From: Bdellovibrionota bacterium
GTDB taxonomy: Bacteria > Bdellovibrionota > Bacteriovoracia > Bacteriovoracales > Bacteriovoracaceae
Direction: 5' to 3'
DNA: 9,635 bases
Assembly: GCA_030836365.1 (NCBI GenBank)
Contig: JAURQB010000194.1
Span: 1 to 9,635, forward strand
The notes under the pieces were generated by a model, which was not told the origin of the DNA, searched no databases, and saw only the letters and a program-made list of their open reading frames with translations. The number at the start of each line of letters is the position of its first letter. Within the stretch, counting starts at the first letter, position 1. Position numbers and translations under genes: made by a program. Below, one piece after another: positions 8,103-9,635 of the stretch.

Positions 8103-8130
8103 AGGATCTCAAGGTGACGTGAGAAGTCCT
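8103..8130 (+). repeat. Imperfect dyad upstream of metF (operator or weak terminator)
   Basis: AGGATCTCA (8103-8111) pairs with TGAGA (8120-8124) and TCCT (8127-8130), with an AG bulge at 8125-8126 and an 8-nt loop. It sits in the 124-nt spacer between the GT4 gene and metF. The tail TTTATTAT is a poor terminator run. Because the dyad overlaps the candidate -35 of metF, a repressor operator is an equally good reading. Confidence 0.4.
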
Positions 8131-8142
8131 TTATTATAAAAT
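8114..8142 (+). promoter_or_regulatory. Candidate promoter of metF-metH
   Basis: A -35-like GTGACG (8114-8119, 4 of 6) and a -10-like TAAAAT (8137-8142, 5 of 6) are separated by exactly 17 bp. Transcription would start near 8149, leaving a leader of about 22 nt, enough for the metF Shine-Dalgarno but not for a riboswitch. Confidence 0.5.
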
Positions 8143-8160
8143 TCGATGACTCAAGGATTT

Positions 8161-8164
8161 GGAG
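8161..8164 (+). promoter_or_regulatory. Shine-Dalgarno that fixes the metF start
   Basis: GGAG ends 6 nt before ATG 8171, a good spacing. A longer in-frame TTG start at 8159 would have this site inside the gene, and its own purine run AAGGA (8153-8157) is only 1 nt away, too close to work. Confidence 0.7.
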
Positions 8165-8170
8165 CAAAAT

Positions 8171-9115
8171 ATGAAAATACCAGAAATTATCGATAAACGC
8201 ACTCACCCTTTTTTTACGTTTGAAATAATACCTCCACTAAGAGGAAAGTCTGTTTCTGAAGTTATCGACATCGTCGAAAAGCTCGTGCCCTTTAATCCGG
8301 GATGGATCGATGTAACTTCTCATCCCGCGGGCGTGCACTATATTGAAAATTCTGACGGATCAATCCAGAAGAGAATTTTTCGAAAAAGACCAGGAACTCT
8401 TGGCATATGTGGCATCATCAAGAATCGCTTTAACTTAGATACCTGTGCTCACATTTTATGTAATGGGTTTTCAAAAGAAGAAACTGAGGACGCTCTTATT
8501 GAATTAAACTACCTAGGAATTGAAAATGTTCTAGCACTTCAGGGAGATGGTCTTAATTATAATAAAAAAGTTTCTAAAGAGCGATCAGCAAATCTTTATG
8601 CCTCTGACCTTATTGAGCAAATATCGCAAATTAAAAATGGTCAATTCATTGATGATCTAAAAGGAGCTAGGCCTTTGGATTTTTGTATTGGGGCAGCAGG
8701 TTATCCTGAAAAACATTTTATGGCACCATCAATGAAACAAGATATGAAGTATATGAAATTAAAAGTTGAAAAGGGTGCAGAGTTTATCGGTACACAAATG
8801 TTCTTTGATAATTCAAAGTATTTTAAATTTGTTGAAGATTGCAAAAAGGAAGGAATCAGTGTCCCAATTATTCCAGGACTTAAAATTTTAAGCTCTGTAA
8901 AACAACTGCAATCAATTCCAAAAACTTTTCATATTGATTTCCCTGATGAATTTATCCAAGAGGTAACAGAAAACCCTGACCACGTTGAAGAGCTTGGAAT
9001 TAATTTTGCAAAAAAACAAGTTGAAGAACTGGTTAATGCGGGTGTTCCCAATGTTCATTTTTATATTATGAATAAGCCAGAATCAGTAATTGAAGTAATA
9101 AAGTCCTTTGTCTAA
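8171..9115 (+). CDS. metF: 5,10-methylenetetrahydrofolate reductase MetF
   Basis: A flavoprotein that reduces 5,10-methylene- to 5-methyltetrahydrofolate, the methyl donor for methionine synthesis. The 314-residue chain is a single TIM barrel of normal length (E. coli about 296). Glu18, in TFEIIPP, matches the catalytic Glu28 of E. coli MetF. Asp126, in LALQGDG, matches the flavin-contacting Asp120. YASDL, AAGYPEKH, GTQMFFDNSKYF and PIIPGLK are all present in order. The FEIIPPLRGKS start, the inserted KRPGTLGICG block and CNGFSKEETEDALIEL resemble, from memory, the MetF subtype common in Bacteroidetes more than the enterobacterial one. I start it at ATG 8171 on Shine-Dalgarno spacing; a TTG 12 nt upstream would add four residues. 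metH begins 2 nt after the stop, so product and consumer are made from one transcript. A candidate promoter and dyad lie just upstream. Confidence 0.95.
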   Translation: MKIPEIIDKRTHPFFTFEIIPPLRGKSVSEVIDIVEKLVPFNPGWIDVTSHPAGVHYIENSDGSIQKRIFRKRPGTLGICGIIKNRFNLDTCAHILCNGFSKEETEDALIELNYLGIENVLALQGDGLNYNKKVSKERSANLYASDLIEQISQIKNGQFIDDLKGARPLDFCIGAAGYPEKHFMAPSMKQDMKYMKLKVEKGAEFIGTQMFFDNSKYFKFVEDCKKEGISVPIIPGLKILSSVKQLQSIPKTFHIDFPDEFIQEVTENPDHVEELGINFAKKQVEELVNAGVPNVHFYIMNKPESVIEVIKSFV

Positions 9116-9117
9116 TT

Positions 9118-9635
9118 ATGAAAAACTTAAAAGAAATTCTATCAAAAAAATTATCCTCTCAAATCATGTTTCTCGACGGTGCAATGGGGACGATGATTCA
9201 ACAATATAAACTTGAAGAAGAAGATTTCAAAGGAGATCGATTTAAAGATCATCAAACTAATTTAAAAGGAAACAACGATCTTCTCAGCATTGTGAAACCT
9301 GATATCATCAAAGAGATCCATACAAAGTACATGGAAGCTGGTTCTAATATTATTGAAACTAACACCTTTAATGCAACTTCAATTTCTCAAAAAGATTATG
9401 ACCTTTCCGAGATATCTGATGAAATTAATTTTCAAAGTGCTAAAATTGCAAAAGAAGCAATTAATGATTTTCAAAAATTAAATCCAAATCACGATGTTTA
9501 TCTGGCCGGAGCGATTGGCCCAACGAATACCACGGCAAGTATGTCTCCTGACGTTAATGATCCAGGAAAAAGAAATATCTCCTATGATGAATTAAAAGAT
9601 TCGTACTACGCACAAGCTAAGGCTTTGGTTGATGG
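9118..9635 (+). CDS. metH: Cobalamin-dependent methionine synthase MetH, N-terminal part, cut by the window end
   Basis: The first 172 codons of an open frame that runs off the window. They match the start of the homocysteine-binding domain of MetH, which transfers the methyl group of 5-methyltetrahydrofolate through cobalamin to homocysteine. Landmarks are FLDGAMGTMIQ (18-28), DFKGDRF (36-42), LKGNNDLL (49-56), the strongly conserved IIETNTFNAT (78-87) and GAIGPTNTTASMSPDVNDPGKRNI (131-154). The zinc-binding cysteines and the folate, cobalamin and activation domains would lie beyond the window, so it cannot be told whether the protein is full-length or split into separate subunits. There is no strong Shine-Dalgarno. 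The 2-nt gap after metF suggests coupled translation. Confidence 0.95.
   Translation, partial: MKNLKEILSKKLSSQIMFLDGAMGTMIQQYKLEEEDFKGDRFKDHQTNLKGNNDLLSIVKPDIIKEIHTKYMEAGSNIIETNTFNATSISQKDYDLSEISDEINFQSAKIAKEAINDFQKLNPNHDVYLAGAIGPTNTTASMSPDVNDPGKRNISYDELKDSYYAQAKALVD

Noticed and set aside
8047..8170. SAM or cobalamin riboswitch upstream of metF
   Set aside because: The spacer is only 124 nt and the predicted transcript leader about 22 nt. I could not find the multi-helix pattern of known SAM riboswitches or a B12 box.
1..9635. CRISPR array, tRNA/rRNA, insertion sequence, attachment site, phage or defence cassette
   Set aside because: No direct-repeat array, cloverleaf, transposase or terminal inverted repeats were seen, and the window is filled almost end to end by recognisable housekeeping and glycan genes.

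Overview
This is an AT-rich, gene-dense stretch with every supported gene on the + strand. It comes from a Gram-negative bacterium. The gene content is housekeeping: the macromolecular synthesis pair dnaG-rpoD, a SWIM/SNF2 helicase, two glycosyltransferases and the folate/methionine pair metF-metH. The long non-conserved insert in the primary sigma factor is the proteobacterial style, and the GT2 enzyme resembles LPS-core transferases. The low G+C and some features of the proteins would fit a Bacteriovorax/Halobacteriovorax-like member of the Bdellovibrionota. That placement is an impression from memory, not a search result.

Region 1 (1-3061): the 3' three quarters of dnaG (its start lies upstream of the window), then rpoD 13 nt later. 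The rpoD Shine-Dalgarno overlaps the dnaG stop. The block ends in a strong intrinsic terminator (13-bp stem plus seven Ts).

Region 2 (3130-8046): a 1054-residue SWIM-zinc-finger SNF2 helicase, a GT2 LPS-core-like glycosyltransferase 10 nt later, and a GT4 glycosyltransferase whose start overlaps the GT2 stop by 4 nt. These look like one transcription unit. The helicase start codon abuts the T-run of the rpoD terminator. A perfect TATAAT lies in the terminator hairpin, mostly in its loop, so the promoter for region 2 may be nested inside the terminator of region 1.

Region 3 (8047-9635): a 124-nt spacer holding a plausible promoter with an imperfect dyad over its -35, then metF (better started at ATG 8171 than at the longer TTG frame) and, 2 nt on, the N-terminal part of metH, which runs off the window. 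MetF makes 5-methyltetrahydrofolate and MetH uses it to methylate homocysteine, so this is a two-step pathway operon.

No RNA genes, CRISPR arrays, insertion sequences, phage genes or toxin-antitoxin/defence cassettes were seen. I did not find a new multi-gene system. The observations most worth a second look are regulatory: the nested terminator/promoter/ribosome-binding site at 3073-3132 and the dyad upstream of metF.
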